A program made the position numbers and the translations under genes. From an uncultured Clostridia bacterium (GTDB lineage Bacteria > Bacillota > Clostridia > TANB77 > CAG-508), in NCBI GenBank assembly GCA_934141555.1, contig CAKPCK010000001.1:132666-196665 (forward strand): a stretch of DNA of 64,000 nucleotides. The letters are read 5' to 3'. Positions 43,645-52,357 of the stretch are shown in pieces (the stretch's first letter is position 1; each line of letters opens with the position of its first letter). The notes below the pieces were generated by a model. It was not told the DNA's origin, did not search any database, and saw only the letters and a list, made by a program, of their open reading frames with translations.

Positions 43645-44835
43645 ATGCGCAAATATTTAACAATTATTTTAACAGTTGTGACGTTTAGTGTTACAAGTAT
43701 TTGCGTATATGCTGAAAATATTACAGACTTACAAGAAAAATCTAATCAAATAAATCAAAGCATTACAGAAGCAAATAATCGATTACAAGCAGTTCAAGAG
43801 CAGATGTCTGAAAATATGAAACAATTGCAAGACCTTGATACTCAACTTGCACAATCAGAAGAAGAACTAAATAAGATAAATGTGGAAGTTAGTACATTAA
43901 CAGATCAAATAGCAGAAAATGAGCAAAAATTATCAAATGCTCAAGAACAATATGATAAAGTAAAAAATGTATTAGATGCTAGAGTAATAGAAATATATAA
44001 ATCAGACAATTTACAATTTTTAGGAGTTTTATTTGCATCAAAAAATGTAAAAGAATTTTTTCAAACATATGATAAATTAGTATTATTAAGCAAATATGAT
44101 AAAGCATTGTTAGATAGTGCAGAACAGCAAATAGAGGAAATAGAAACAACGAAAAAAATATTAGACGAAAAGAAAAAACAAATTGTTGAAAGTAAACAAT
44201 TACAACAAAAGAAAACACAAGTTGTTCAAAATTCCAAAACAAGGAGAGAATATTATCTAAGCAAATTAACAAAACAAGAACAAGAACTTCAAACACAGAT
44301 AGATGAATATAATACACAGGTAACACAAATTGAAAATGAAATTAGAATGCTTGCATTAGGAAGTATAAGTGAAGATTATATTGGAGGAGCCTTTACATGG
44401 CCAGTGCCTGGACGTACCTCATTAACATCACTTTATGGAATGAGAGTTCATCCAATTACAGGAGCATATAGATTACATACAGGCATTGATATAAGTGCAC
44501 CAATTGGAACAAACTTTGTTGCAGCAGCAAATGGAGTTGTTTCTAAAGCAACATATAATACTGCATATGGAAATATGGTTATAATTGACCATGGAGGAGG
44601 AGTACAAACATTGTATGCACATGGAAGTGAAATTTTAGTTCAAGTTGGAGATGAGGTAAAAGCAGGTACTCCAGTTTTAGCAGTAGGTTCAACAGGGTAT
44701 TCAACAGGACCACATGCACATTTTGAAATAAGAATAAATGGTCAAACAGTAAATCCATTAGACTATTATCAAAAGAGAGATAGTGCTACATCAGATAATG
44801 AAAAAAATAAAACAGAAAGTACAGAAAAAAATTAA
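43645..44835 (+). CDS. Secreted coiled-coil M23 peptidase (FtsEX-activated hydrolase or activator)
   Basis: A signal peptide (ending near AENI, residue 24) precedes a long coiled coil (about 25-230) rich in Gln, Glu and Lys, then a LytM/M23 domain (about 255-380). Zinc ligands are seen in HTGIDI (HxxxD) and HAHFE (HxH), with MRVHPITG at the domain start, so the peptidase looks active. The layout matches PcsB/CwlO/EnvC-type proteins regulated by FtsX, and it follows ftsX by 11 bp. It likely cleaves peptidoglycan cross-bridges or stems. A short Lys/Glu-rich tail follows the domain. Confidence 0.93.
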   Translation: MRKYLTIILTVVTFSVTSICVYAENITDLQEKSNQINQSITEANNRLQAVQEQMSENMKQLQDLDTQLAQSEEELNKINVEVSTLTDQIAENEQKLSNAQEQYDKVKNVLDARVIEIYKSDNLQFLGVLFASKNVKEFFQTYDKLVLLSKYDKALLDSAEQQIEEIETTKKILDEKKKQIVESKQLQQKKTQVVQNSKTRREYYLSKLTKQEQELQTQIDEYNTQVTQIENEIRMLALGSISEDYIGGAFTWPVPGRTSLTSLYGMRVHPITGAYRLHTGIDISAPIGTNFVAAANGVVSKATYNTAYGNMVIIDHGGGVQTLYAHGSEILVQVGDEVKAGTPVLAVGSTGYSTGPHAHFEIRINGQTVNPLDYYQKRDSATSDNEKNKTESTEKN

Positions 44836-44859
44836 AAAGCACAAGAAAGGAAAAAAATT

Positions 44860-46032
44860 ATGAAAAAGAAAATAATAGAAATTATTGGAATTATAATATC
44901 TATGATAATAATTTTTCAAAATATAGTATATGCAACAAGTTCAAAATCAAGTTTACAAAATCAACAATCAGATATTGAAGAACATATAAAAGATCTTGAG
45001 AATGAACAAAAAGAGATACAAGCAAATAAATCAGAAACCATGAAATCTGTAGAAGATTTAATATATCAAATTTCAGATGTTGAAAATGAAATAAATGATT
45101 TAAAAAGTCAAGTAAAAGATTTGCAATTACAAATAAAAGCTACTGAAAAAAGCATAGAACAAAAAGAAGAAGAATATAATAAACAAAAAGATTTATTAGA
45201 TGCAAGAGTTGTAGCATTATATAAAAATGGAGAAAATTCATATTTGGAAATTTTTCTATCATCATCTAATTTAAAAGATTTTCTATCAAAATATTATTAT
45301 GCAGAAGCATTAATGAATGCGGATAAAGAATTTATGCAAAAAGTAACAGACGAGAAAAAAGAAATTGAAGAACAGAAAGCAGAACTTGAAAAAGATAAAA
45401 ATACTTTAAATGATGCTATTTCACAACAACAATCAAAACAAAATTCTTTAGAAAGATTAAAATCTGAAAAAGAATCATATGTAGCCAAATTAACTGCTGA
45501 TGAGAAAGAAAATCAACAAGAAATAGAAAAATTTGAAGAAGATAAAAGAAAAATACAAGCTGAATTAAAAAGAATTGCTGAAGAAGAAGCAAAGAAAAAT
45601 ACAACAAATATTTCTCAAAAACCAAGTGCAAGTGGATACATATTTCCAGTACAAGGATTAAGCAAAGCAAATATAAATAATAAAAATTATCCATCATATA
45701 GAGGACATACAGGTGTAGATGTTAATATTGGAGTTGTTGGAAAAAATGTTGTTGCAGTAAAAGATGGAACAGTAGTTATATCAACAGCACGTATAAGTAA
45801 TGGAAAATATTTTAGTTACGGAGAATATGTAGTTATAAGTCATGGAGATGGAACAATGACATTATATGGACATATGTTAGCAAATTCAAGAAAAGTTCAA
45901 CCTGGAGATAAAGTAAAACAAGGTCAAGTTATAGGAACTGTTGGTTCAACAGGAAATTCAACAGGAACACACCTACATTTTGAAGTAAGAGTTGGGGGAA
46001 GTCCTGTAAATCCATTGCCATATTTACCATAA
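44860..46032 (+). CDS. Second secreted coiled-coil M23 peptidase
   Basis: Same layout as its upstream neighbour: signal peptide (residues 1-24, ending IVYATSSKS), coiled coil (about 30-245, first EEHIKDLENEQKEIQANK), then an M23 domain with HTGVDVN and HLHFEVR. Residues match the HxxxD and HxH zinc pattern, so it is probably active. The two proteins share layout but diverge in sequence, implying an old duplication and possibly different FtsX contacts or substrates. It lies 24 bp downstream of the first with an AGAAAGGA site. Confidence 0.92.
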   Translation: MKKKIIEIIGIIISMIIIFQNIVYATSSKSSLQNQQSDIEEHIKDLENEQKEIQANKSETMKSVEDLIYQISDVENEINDLKSQVKDLQLQIKATEKSIEQKEEEYNKQKDLLDARVVALYKNGENSYLEIFLSSSNLKDFLSKYYYAEALMNADKEFMQKVTDEKKEIEEQKAELEKDKNTLNDAISQQQSKQNSLERLKSEKESYVAKLTADEKENQQEIEKFEEDKRKIQAELKRIAEEEAKKNTTNISQKPSASGYIFPVQGLSKANINNKNYPSYRGHTGVDVNIGVVGKNVVAVKDGTVVISTARISNGKYFSYGEYVVISHGDGTMTLYGHMLANSRKVQPGDKVKQGQVIGTVGSTGNSTGTHLHFEVRVGGSPVNPLPYLP

Positions 46033-46065
46033 AATAAGGTAATTATAATAAAGGAGTATAATTAA

Positions 46066-47322
46066 ATGGAAGATAACAATAAATACATAAAAAAACAAAG
46101 AATTTATAAAATTATAATGTTAATGGTATTAACAGCATTTATTACAAGTATATTAACTACTATATATATATCAAGATTAGAAAGAAATAGTCAGTCAACA
46201 AATACAAATTCAGGAACCTCTTCAATTCTTAATGGATTGACAGGTGACAGTAGTTTAACAAAGTCATTAAAAAATATTGAAAAAATAATTAAAAGTAAGT
46301 ATTTAAATGTTTCAGATATAGATGAAACAAAAGCAATAGATGGAGCTATAGAGGGATATATAAATTCTTTAGGTGATGAATATACAGAATATATTCCAGC
46401 AGATGAAATGAAGGAATATACAGAAAGTGTGATGGGAAATTTTGTCGGTATAGGAATATATATGGTTAAAAATACAGAAAAAAATTTGGTGCAAGTACTT
46501 TCACCAATTAGAGAAAGTCCAGCAGAAAAAGCAGGAATAAAAGCAGGTGACTTAATAACAAAAGTAAATGGTGTTACATATACTGCAGACCAAATGACAG
46601 AAATGGCTAATACAATAAAAGGTGAAGAAGGATCAAAAGTAACTCTTGAAATATTAAGAGGTGAACAAACATTAACTTTTGAAGTAGAAAGAAAAAAAGT
46701 TAATACAAATCCAGTATATGCAGAAAAGTTAGAAAATGATATTGGATATTTAGAAATAACAAGCTTTGATGAAGGAGTAGCAGAAGATTTTAAATCAAAA
46801 TATCTATCTTTAAAAGAACAAGGAATAAAAGGATTAGTAATAGATTTAAGAGACAATGGAGGAGGACTTGTAGATGAGGCTTTAAAAATAGTTGATTATA
46901 TAGTTCCAAAAGATCAAACAGTATTAATAACAGTTGATAAAGATGGAAAAGAAGAAGTTACAAAATCAAAAGAAGATAAATTAATTGAAGAACCAGTTGT
47001 AGTATTAGCAAATGCAAGTTCTGCAAGTGCTTCTGAAATAATGGCAGGAGCTTTAAAAGATTTAAATGCTGCGCAAATTGTTGGAACTAAAACTTATGGA
47101 AAAGGAGTAATTCAACAACTTTTGACATTGAGTAATGGAGCAGGTTTAAAAGTTACTGTTGAAGAATATTATACACCAAATAAAACAAAGATAAATAAAG
47201 TAGGTATAACACCAGACTATGAGGTATTATTAGAAACAAGCATAACAAGAGAGCCAACAGATGCAAACGATACTCAACTAAATAAAGCCAAAGAAATACT
47301 AAAAGATAAAATAGGAAATTAG
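46066..47322 (+). CDS. C-terminal processing peptidase (S41, CtpA-like)
   Basis: Membrane-anchored serine protease: one N-terminal helix (about 15-35), an S41 N-terminal helical domain, PDZ domain (VQVLSPIRESPAEKAGIKAG, about 145-164) and the S41 catalytic core. The nucleophile Ser is in ASSASASEIMAGA and the Lys in GTKTYGKGVIQ, with DLRDNGGG before. The length of 418 is typical. In the ftsEX-M23 run it may process secreted wall hydrolases or remove misfolded envelope proteins. A perfect inverted repeat after the stop separates it from pgsA. Confidence 0.95.
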   Translation: MEDNNKYIKKQRIYKIIMLMVLTAFITSILTTIYISRLERNSQSTNTNSGTSSILNGLTGDSSLTKSLKNIEKIIKSKYLNVSDIDETKAIDGAIEGYINSLGDEYTEYIPADEMKEYTESVMGNFVGIGIYMVKNTEKNLVQVLSPIRESPAEKAGIKAGDLITKVNGVTYTADQMTEMANTIKGEEGSKVTLEILRGEQTLTFEVERKKVNTNPVYAEKLENDIGYLEITSFDEGVAEDFKSKYLSLKEQGIKGLVIDLRDNGGGLVDEALKIVDYIVPKDQTVLITVDKDGKEEVTKSKEDKLIEEPVVVLANASSASASEIMAGALKDLNAAQIVGTKTYGKGVIQQLLTLSNGAGLKVTVEEYYTPNKTKINKVGITPDYEVLLETSITREPTDANDTQLNKAKEILKDKIGN

Positions 47323-47327
47323 ATTAC

Positions 47328-47357
47328 AAATATAAGCTACGATAGTAGCTTATATTT
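47328..47357 (+). terminator. Perfect hairpin after ctpA
   Basis: AAATATAAGCTAC-GATA-GTAGCTTATATTT, 13-bp perfect stem; little T run beyond it, so termination may be partial and pgsA may still be read. Confidence 0.7.
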
Positions 47358-47383
47358 AAGTTATAATGAAAGGAAAAATAAAA

Positions 47384-48037
47384 ATGAAGATGAATTTAGC
47401 AAATAAACTAACAATATTTAGAATAATATTAGTACCAGTTATAATGTTAATTCCAATAATTGATAATTTAGTAGGAATTCCTGGAGAATTTTTAGGAATT
47501 TCAACAGCATTTTGGATAATGAATATTATATTTATAATAGCATCTATAACAGATAAATTAGACGGATATATAGCAAGAAGTAGAAATCAAGTAACAACAT
47601 TTGGAAAATTTTTAGATCCATTAGCAGACAAAATATTAGTATTATCAGCATTAGTGATACTAGTAGAATATGGTAAAATACCATCATGGATACCTATAAT
47701 TGTATTGGCAAGAGAATTTATAGTATCAGGATATAGATTAATTGCAGTAGAAAAAGGTGGAAAAGTAATTGCAGCATCAATATGGGGAAAATTAAAAACA
47801 GTAACTCAAATGATAGGAATAATATTTGCATTTTTAGATAAATTTAAATTTGGAGATTTTATATTTAGAGTATCAACACAAGCAGAAGCGCAAATAAACT
47901 CTGCAGGTATATATATGACAACAGGACAATTTATAATAAATATAATAACAACAATAGTATTAATACTATCAGTAATAGCTACAATATTCTCAGGAATAAA
48001 TTATTTAAAAGATGGAAAAGAGTTATTTAAAGATTAA
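47384..48037 (+). CDS. pgsA: CDP-diacylglycerol-glycerol-3-phosphate 3-phosphatidyltransferase
   Basis: Makes phosphatidylglycerol phosphate at the inner membrane. The CDP-alcohol phosphotransferase motif runs from DKLDGYIARS to GKFLDPLADK (DGx2ARx8Gx3Dx3D), near residues 57-80. The N-terminus MKMNLANKLTIFRIILVP and four or five helices are typical. I prefer ATG 47384 over 47366 because the AAAGGA site lies between them. 217 residues. Confidence 0.94.
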   Translation: MKMNLANKLTIFRIILVPVIMLIPIIDNLVGIPGEFLGISTAFWIMNIIFIIASITDKLDGYIARSRNQVTTFGKFLDPLADKILVLSALVILVEYGKIPSWIPIIVLAREFIVSGYRLIAVEKGGKVIAASIWGKLKTVTQMIGIIFAFLDKFKFGDFIFRVSTQAEAQINSAGIYMTTGQFIINIITTIVLILSVIATIFSGINYLKDGKELFKD

Positions 48038-48043
48038 AAACTA

Positions 48044-48070
48044 TTGACAAAATAAAAAAAATAATATAAT
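48044..48070 (+). promoter_or_regulatory. Promoter of greA
   Basis: TTGACA (48044-48049) then TATAAT (48065-48070) with a 15-bp spacer; TAATAT two bases later gives the usual 17 bp. Confidence 0.7.
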
Positions 48071-48154
48071 ATATTGCACAAACAAAATTATAAATTTTGG
48101 AAAATTTTGTATAGTTTACAAATATTTTATGCATAAGAAAGGATTGCGATCATT

Positions 48155-48631
48155 ATGGAAGAAAAAGAAGTAATATTAACACAAGAAGGATATGACAAAA
48201 TAGAAAAAGAATTAGAATTTTTAAGAACAGAAAAAAGAACAGAAATAGCAGAAAGAATAAAAGTTGCATTAGGATTTGGAGATTTATCAGAAAATTCTGA
48301 ATATGATGAAGCCAAAAATGCACAAGCAGAAAATGAAGGAAAAATAGCAGAGTTAGAAAATAAAATAAGACATGCCAAAATAATAGATGAGAAAGAAATA
48401 GATACAAAAACTGTTCAAATAGGAAATACAGTAAAATTATATGATGTAGAATTTGATGAAGAAGTTGAATATACAATAGTTGGTTCAACAGAAGTAAATT
48501 TAGCAGAAAATAAGATATCAAATGAGTCACCAATAGGAAAAGCATTATTAGGAGCTAAAAAAGGAAGTACAGTTGAAGTTAATGCACCAGCAGGTGTTAT
48601 AAAATATGAAATATTATCAATAACAAAATAA
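48155..48631 (+). CDS. greA: Transcription elongation factor GreA
   Basis: Enters the RNA polymerase secondary channel and triggers cleavage of backtracked RNA. The N-terminal coiled coil carries the acidic tip (LGFGDLSENSEYDEAKNAQ), and the C-terminal FKBP-like domain ends in SPIGKALLGAKKGSTVEV. The 158 residues are normal. It is transcribed alone with its own promoter and terminator. Confidence 0.97.
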   Translation: MEEKEVILTQEGYDKIEKELEFLRTEKRTEIAERIKVALGFGDLSENSEYDEAKNAQAENEGKIAELENKIRHAKIIDEKEIDTKTVQIGNTVKLYDVEFDEEVEYTIVGSTEVNLAENKISNESPIGKALLGAKKGSTVEVNAPAGVIKYEILSITK

Positions 48632-48635
48632 TTTT

Positions 48636-48669
48636 AAAAAATGTCAAATATTTGTTTGACATTTTTTTT
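48636..48669 (+). terminator. Terminator after greA
   Basis: AAAAAATGTCAAA pairs with TTTGACATTTTTTT; long T run. Confidence 0.88.
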
Positions 48670-48700
48670 CTTTTATGATAGTATATAATCATGATAAACG

Positions 48701-48712
48701 GAATAAATGTTC
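48701..48712 (+). promoter_or_regulatory. Candidate SOS box (LexA operator) before lexA
   Basis: GAATAAATGTTC fits the Gram-positive GAAC-N4-GTTC operator with one mismatch. It lies 12 bp after a TATAAT (48684-48689) and 24 bp before the lexA start, a place where a bound repressor would block transcription. Confidence 0.6.
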
Positions 48713-48735
48713 TGTGTAAAAGGAGAAGTGATTAA

Positions 48736-49383
48736 ATGGGAACAAGAGCTGAAACTACAAAAAAAGAGAAGGCAATTTTAAAATTTATAGAAACACAAGT
48801 ATTAGAAAATGGATATCCACCATCAGTAAGAGAAATAGGAAAAGCTATTGGATTAAGTTCAACAGCTACAGTCCATGCATATTTAGAAAAATTAGAAAAA
48901 GATGGATATATAAAAAAAGAAGATAAAAAAGGAAGAACATTAAAAATCATAAAAGGAAGTAATGGAGAACCATATGTAAAATCTTCTAAAGATTTTTATG
49001 TTCAAAAAGAATTAGTAGATGTTCCTGTTATAGGAAGAATAACTGCAGGTCAACCAATATTAGCAGTAGAAAATGTAACAGATACATTTCCAATTCCAGT
49101 AGATTTTGTAGGAAATAGTGAAAGCTTTATGCTAACAGTAAGAGGAGAAAGTATGATAGAAGCTGGAATATTAGATGGTGACTATATATTAGTAAAAAAA
49201 CAAAGCAATGCAAATAATGGAGAAATTGTAGTAGCTTTAATTGGAGATGAAGCAACAGTAAAAACATTTTATAAAGAAAAGGACCATATTCGTCTTCAAC
49301 CAGAAAACCATACAATGGATCCAATAATAGTTCCAGACTGCAGGATATTAGGAAAAGTAGCAGGAGTTTTTAGAAAAATGTAA
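48736..49383 (+). CDS. lexA: LexA repressor
   Basis: SOS-response repressor that cleaves itself when stimulated by RecA filaments. The N-terminal winged helix (SVREIGKAIGLSSTATVHAY, residues 30-49) binds operators; the cleavage site is A104-G105 (ITAGQP); the catalytic dyad is S138 (RGESMIEAG) and K175 (DEATVKTFYK). All key residues are intact. 215 residues. A half-matching SOS box lies between its promoter and start, so autoregulation is likely. Confidence 0.97.
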   Translation: MGTRAETTKKEKAILKFIETQVLENGYPPSVREIGKAIGLSSTATVHAYLEKLEKDGYIKKEDKKGRTLKIIKGSNGEPYVKSSKDFYVQKELVDVPVIGRITAGQPILAVENVTDTFPIPVDFVGNSESFMLTVRGESMIEAGILDGDYILVKKQSNANNGEIVVALIGDEATVKTFYKEKDHIRLQPENHTMDPIIVPDCRILGKVAGVFRKM

Positions 49384-49400
49384 TAAGAAAAAATTAATAT

Positions 49401-49428
49401 AAAATAGCAAGAAAAATCTTGCTATTTT
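49401..49428 (+). terminator. Terminator after lexA
   Basis: AAAATAGCAAGA-AAAA-TCTTGCTATTTT. Its right arm overlaps a TTGCTA (49419-49424) that with TATAAT at 49442-49447 could be the promoter for the GH18 gene. Confidence 0.85.
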
Positions 49429-49472
49429 ATTATTGATATAATATAATAAAAAAAAACGAGGAGAACAAACAA

Positions 49473-51176
49473 ATGAAGCACAAAAATGATCTAAAAATTA
49501 AGATAGACAAAGAGCCAAAAAGAAATGACAATATATTAAAAAGAATATTAATAATAGCATTACTTTTATTTATTGTAGTGTTTGTATTAAATAAAGCAGA
49601 AAACTATTTAAAAGAAAAAACTGCAAATGAAATAAATCTAGTATTAAATAATAAAAATGTTACAGCAAATTTAAAACATGAAATAATAGAAGAAGATGGA
49701 AATATATATATGTCAATGGATGACATAAAAAACTATTTTGATAAATACATATATATAGAAGACGAAATAAATGAAATAGTAACAACATATGATAAACAGA
49801 TTGCAAGCATAGGATTTGAAACAAATAAATTAACGTTGAATGGTGCAACTAAAAAGATATATGCGCATGCAATAAAAAAAGATGATGTAATATATATGCC
49901 AATTGTTGAAATGAAAGATGTATATAATTTAGAAACTACAATTGTGAATAAAAATGTAATATTAGATTCATTAACAAGAAAACAAGTTAAAGCATATGCA
50001 AAATCTAATTTATCAGTAAAATGGAAATCAGATTTCTTTTCAAAAACAGTAGACAAAATCAATAAAGGTGATGTAGTAATTGCAATTGAAGAAAAAGATG
50101 GGTGGACAAGAATCAGAACAGAAAATGGAAATGTAGGATTTGTAAAAAGTGGTAAATTAACAAATTATACAACAACTAGAGATGATTGGGAAGACAAAAA
50201 ACAAATAACAGGAAAAGTAAATATGTTTTGGGATTATTACTCAAAATATGTACAAGCACCAGATAGGACAGGACAAGTAATTGAAGGAGTTAACGTTGTT
50301 TCACCAGCATTTTTCTATATAGATTCAAATGGAAATTTTAAAACAAAAATAGGTGAATCAGGAAAAAAATATATAGAGTGGGCACATTCAAATGGATATA
50401 AAGTTTGGCCAATGGTTCAAAATGATGAAGCAGGAATAAAAGTAACATCAACAATATTAAATAGTTATGAAAAACGTCAAGAGCTAATTGAAAATATAGT
50501 TGATGTATGTGTTGAATATCAATTAGATGGAATAAATATAGATTTTGAAAATATGTATCAAGCAGATAAAGATAAATTTTCAAGATTTATAATAGAATTA
50601 GATCCAAGAATGAAAGAATTAGGAGTAGTATTATCTGTTGATGTTACAGCACCAGATGGAGATGCAAACTGGTCATTATGTTATGATAGAAATGTAATTG
50701 GACATGTTGCAGATTATTTAATATTTATGGCATATGATCAATATGGTATTTCAAGTACAAAGCCAGGAACAACAGCTGGATATAATTGGGTTGAAACAAA
50801 TTTAAAGAAAATTATTGAATATGATGAAGTAAAATCAGACAAAATTATTTTGGCATTACCATTTTATACAAGACAATGGAAAGTAAATTCTAATGGAGAA
50901 TTAACAGGAAAGCCATCTACAGTAAGCATGTTAAATATAAAAATTCCGAATGGTGTTGAAAAACAATGGAATGAAGAATTACAACAATATTATATTGAAT
51001 ATGCAGATGGAAAAGATACTATAAAAATGTGGATTGAAGATGGAACATCAATTACAGCTAAAGCTTCATTAGTTTCAAAATATGGATTAGCTGGAACATC
51101 AGGCTGGAGAAAAGATATGGAAACATCAAATGTATGGACAATAATTAATACTGAATTACAAAAAGCATTAAATTAA
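49473..51176 (+). CDS. Membrane-anchored GH18 glycosidase-like protein with an SH3 domain
   Basis: An N-terminal helix (about residues 25-41) anchors the protein outside. Residues about 50-165 look like a stalk domain similar to copper-amine-oxidase-N repeats (DGNIYMSMDDIKNYFDKYI and VIYMPIVEM). Residues about 170-230 are an SH3b domain (KGDVVIAIEEKDGWTRIR). The C-terminal about 310 residues are a glycoside hydrolase 18 barrel with the motif DGINIDFEN (DxxDxDxE), so the catalytic Glu is present. Such proteins in clostridia cleave peptidoglycan glycan strands, often in spore cortex hydrolysis (YaaH-like) or wall turnover. It follows lexA as a separate unit. Confidence 0.88.
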   Translation: MKHKNDLKIKIDKEPKRNDNILKRILIIALLLFIVVFVLNKAENYLKEKTANEINLVLNNKNVTANLKHEIIEEDGNIYMSMDDIKNYFDKYIYIEDEINEIVTTYDKQIASIGFETNKLTLNGATKKIYAHAIKKDDVIYMPIVEMKDVYNLETTIVNKNVILDSLTRKQVKAYAKSNLSVKWKSDFFSKTVDKINKGDVVIAIEEKDGWTRIRTENGNVGFVKSGKLTNYTTTRDDWEDKKQITGKVNMFWDYYSKYVQAPDRTGQVIEGVNVVSPAFFYIDSNGNFKTKIGESGKKYIEWAHSNGYKVWPMVQNDEAGIKVTSTILNSYEKRQELIENIVDVCVEYQLDGINIDFENMYQADKDKFSRFIIELDPRMKELGVVLSVDVTAPDGDANWSLCYDRNVIGHVADYLIFMAYDQYGISSTKPGTTAGYNWVETNLKKIIEYDEVKSDKIILALPFYTRQWKVNSNGELTGKPSTVSMLNIKIPNGVEKQWNEELQQYYIEYADGKDTIKMWIEDGTSITAKASLVSKYGLAGTSGWRKDMETSNVWTIINTELQKALN

Positions 51177-51205
51177 AGGAAACGAAAATTTTTCGTTTCT
51201 TTTTA
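51176..51205 (+). terminator. Terminator after the GH18 gene
   Basis: AAAGGAAACGAAAA pairs with TTTTCGTTTCTTT (about 51176-51204); it begins at the stop codon. Confidence 0.8.
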
Positions 51206-51241
51206 TATATCAGTTTTGATGTAAAATTTATATGAAAAGCC

Positions 51242-51270
51242 TTGTCAAAAAGCAAGAAAAAAGATATAAT
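51242..51270 (+). promoter_or_regulatory. Promoter of hpf
   Basis: TTGTCA (51242-51247), 17-bp spacer, TATAAT (51265-51270). Confidence 0.85.
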
Positions 51271-51320
51271 GAAAGTGAACTAGGTGTCAACAATAAAAGA
51301 AAAGAGAGGAGCGATTTTTT

Positions 51321-51845
51321 ATGAAAATAAAAATTACAGGAAAAGAACTTAAGATAACAGATGCAATAAATGATTATGCAGAAAAGAAAATGGAAAGGAT
51401 AGATAAATACTTTGATAATGCTGAAGCTGAAATAATAGCTAGAGTTGAAAAAAACTATCAAGTAGCAGAAATTAAAGTAATAGCTAATGGAGAAACATTT
51501 AGAGCAGTTGCTGAAGAAAAAGACTTATATGCATCTATAGATAAAGATATAGATATAATAGAAGGACAAATTAGAAAATCAAAAACAAAAAGAGAAAAAA
51601 TGCAAAAAGATTCAAGCTTAAAAGAGTTAAATGCACAAACAATAGTACATGAAGTTGAAGATGAAATTTTAAAAGTAGAATATTATGAAATAAAACCAAT
51701 GACACCAGAAGATGCAAAATTAAAATTAGAAGAAAGACCAAGTCAAATGTTTTTAACATTTGTTAATCAAGAAACTGGTAAAGTAAATGTTATACATAGA
51801 TTAAAAGATGGTAAAAACTTTGGTTTAATAGAACCAGAAGCATAG
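51321..51845 (+). CDS. hpf: Ribosome hibernation promoting factor, long form
   Basis: Binds the decoding centre of idle 30S subunits and, through its C-terminal domain, dimerises ribosomes into 100S particles. Residues 1-100 are the HPF/RaiA domain (KITGKELKITDAINDYAEKK); residues about 118-174 are the dimerisation domain with VYYEIKPM-like VEYYEIKPMTPEDAKLK and MFLTFVNQETGKVNVIHR. Long form is standard in Firmicutes. It is a single gene with its own promoter and strong terminator. Confidence 0.96.
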   Translation: MKIKITGKELKITDAINDYAEKKMERIDKYFDNAEAEIIARVEKNYQVAEIKVIANGETFRAVAEEKDLYASIDKDIDIIEGQIRKSKTKREKMQKDSSLKELNAQTIVHEVEDEILKVEYYEIKPMTPEDAKLKLEERPSQMFLTFVNQETGKVNVIHRLKDGKNFGLIEPEA

Positions 51846-51864
51846 AATGGTTATTATAAAAATT

Positions 51865-51897
51865 AATGAGGCTCAAATTAATGAGCCTCATTTTTGA
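51865..51897. terminator. Terminator between hpf and the minus-strand hypothetical gene
   Basis: AATGAGGCTCA / TGAGCCTCATT with a six-base loop; T run on the plus strand at 51891-51895 and an A run on the other side, so it can serve both genes. Confidence 0.88.
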
Positions 51898-51899
51898 AA

Positions 51900-52259
51900 T
51901 TATAGCTTAAAAGCAAAGAAACTTTGCTTTTGAGTTTTTACGTTAAAAAAACTTCTCCAAAAAAGATTTCTTTGAAATGCAAATTGTTCAATCATATTTT
52001 GGCTATCAGAAATTTTTAACACATTGGGACTAATACGCAATAAATCTTCAAATGAAGCTTCAGGAGACTCAATTAATTTCAAGAATTTATTATAAGGAAA
52101 CTTGATAGATAAACTCTTTAAAATAATAAAATTTCCAGACTTTTTCAAAGCGCCTAATTCTGTATCATTTTCTTTTAAATATGAATTTTTCCAATTGCCA
52201 TCAAATAGACAGTCTTTAAAAATAATTACAAACCGTTTTTTTGAGTACAATTCTAACAT
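51900..52259 (-). CDS. Hypothetical 119-residue protein
   Basis: I do not recognise the family. The protein begins MLELYSKKRFVIIFKDCLFD, has mixed strands in the N-terminal half and helical segments later (ASFEDLLRISPN, SQNMIEQFAFQRNLF), and ends in a basic, aromatic stretch. No signal peptide or membrane helix. It is not a shadow: the GGGAGGAAA site lies just before ATG 52259, and an extended -10 promoter with 17-bp spacing lies 43 bp upstream. It is a monocistronic unit on the minus strand next to rqcH, without obvious partners. Confidence 0.7.
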   Translation of the reverse strand: MLELYSKKRFVIIFKDCLFDGNWKNSYLKENDTELGALKKSGNFIILKSLSIKFPYNKFLKLIESPEASFEDLLRISPNVLKISDSQNMIEQFAFQRNLFWRSFFNVKTQKQSFFAFKL

Positions 52260-52301
52260 AATATTTCCTCCCATAAAGTTGGTGAATTTAAACGTATGAT
52301 A

Positions 52302-52330
52302 ATTATAACATGAAAATCTTTAAAGTTCAA
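52302..52330 (-). promoter_or_regulatory. Promoter of the 119-residue hypothetical gene
   Basis: On the minus strand TTGAAC (52325-52330), 17-bp spacer, TGT-TATAAT (52302-52307). Confidence 0.85.
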
Positions 52331-52357
52331 TGCCTGTAGAAAAATACCCAATAATTA

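Noticed and set aside
46191..46856. 221-codon minus-strand frame opposite ctpA
   Set aside because: Shadow of a clear S41 peptidase gene; no ribosome binding site or recognisable product.
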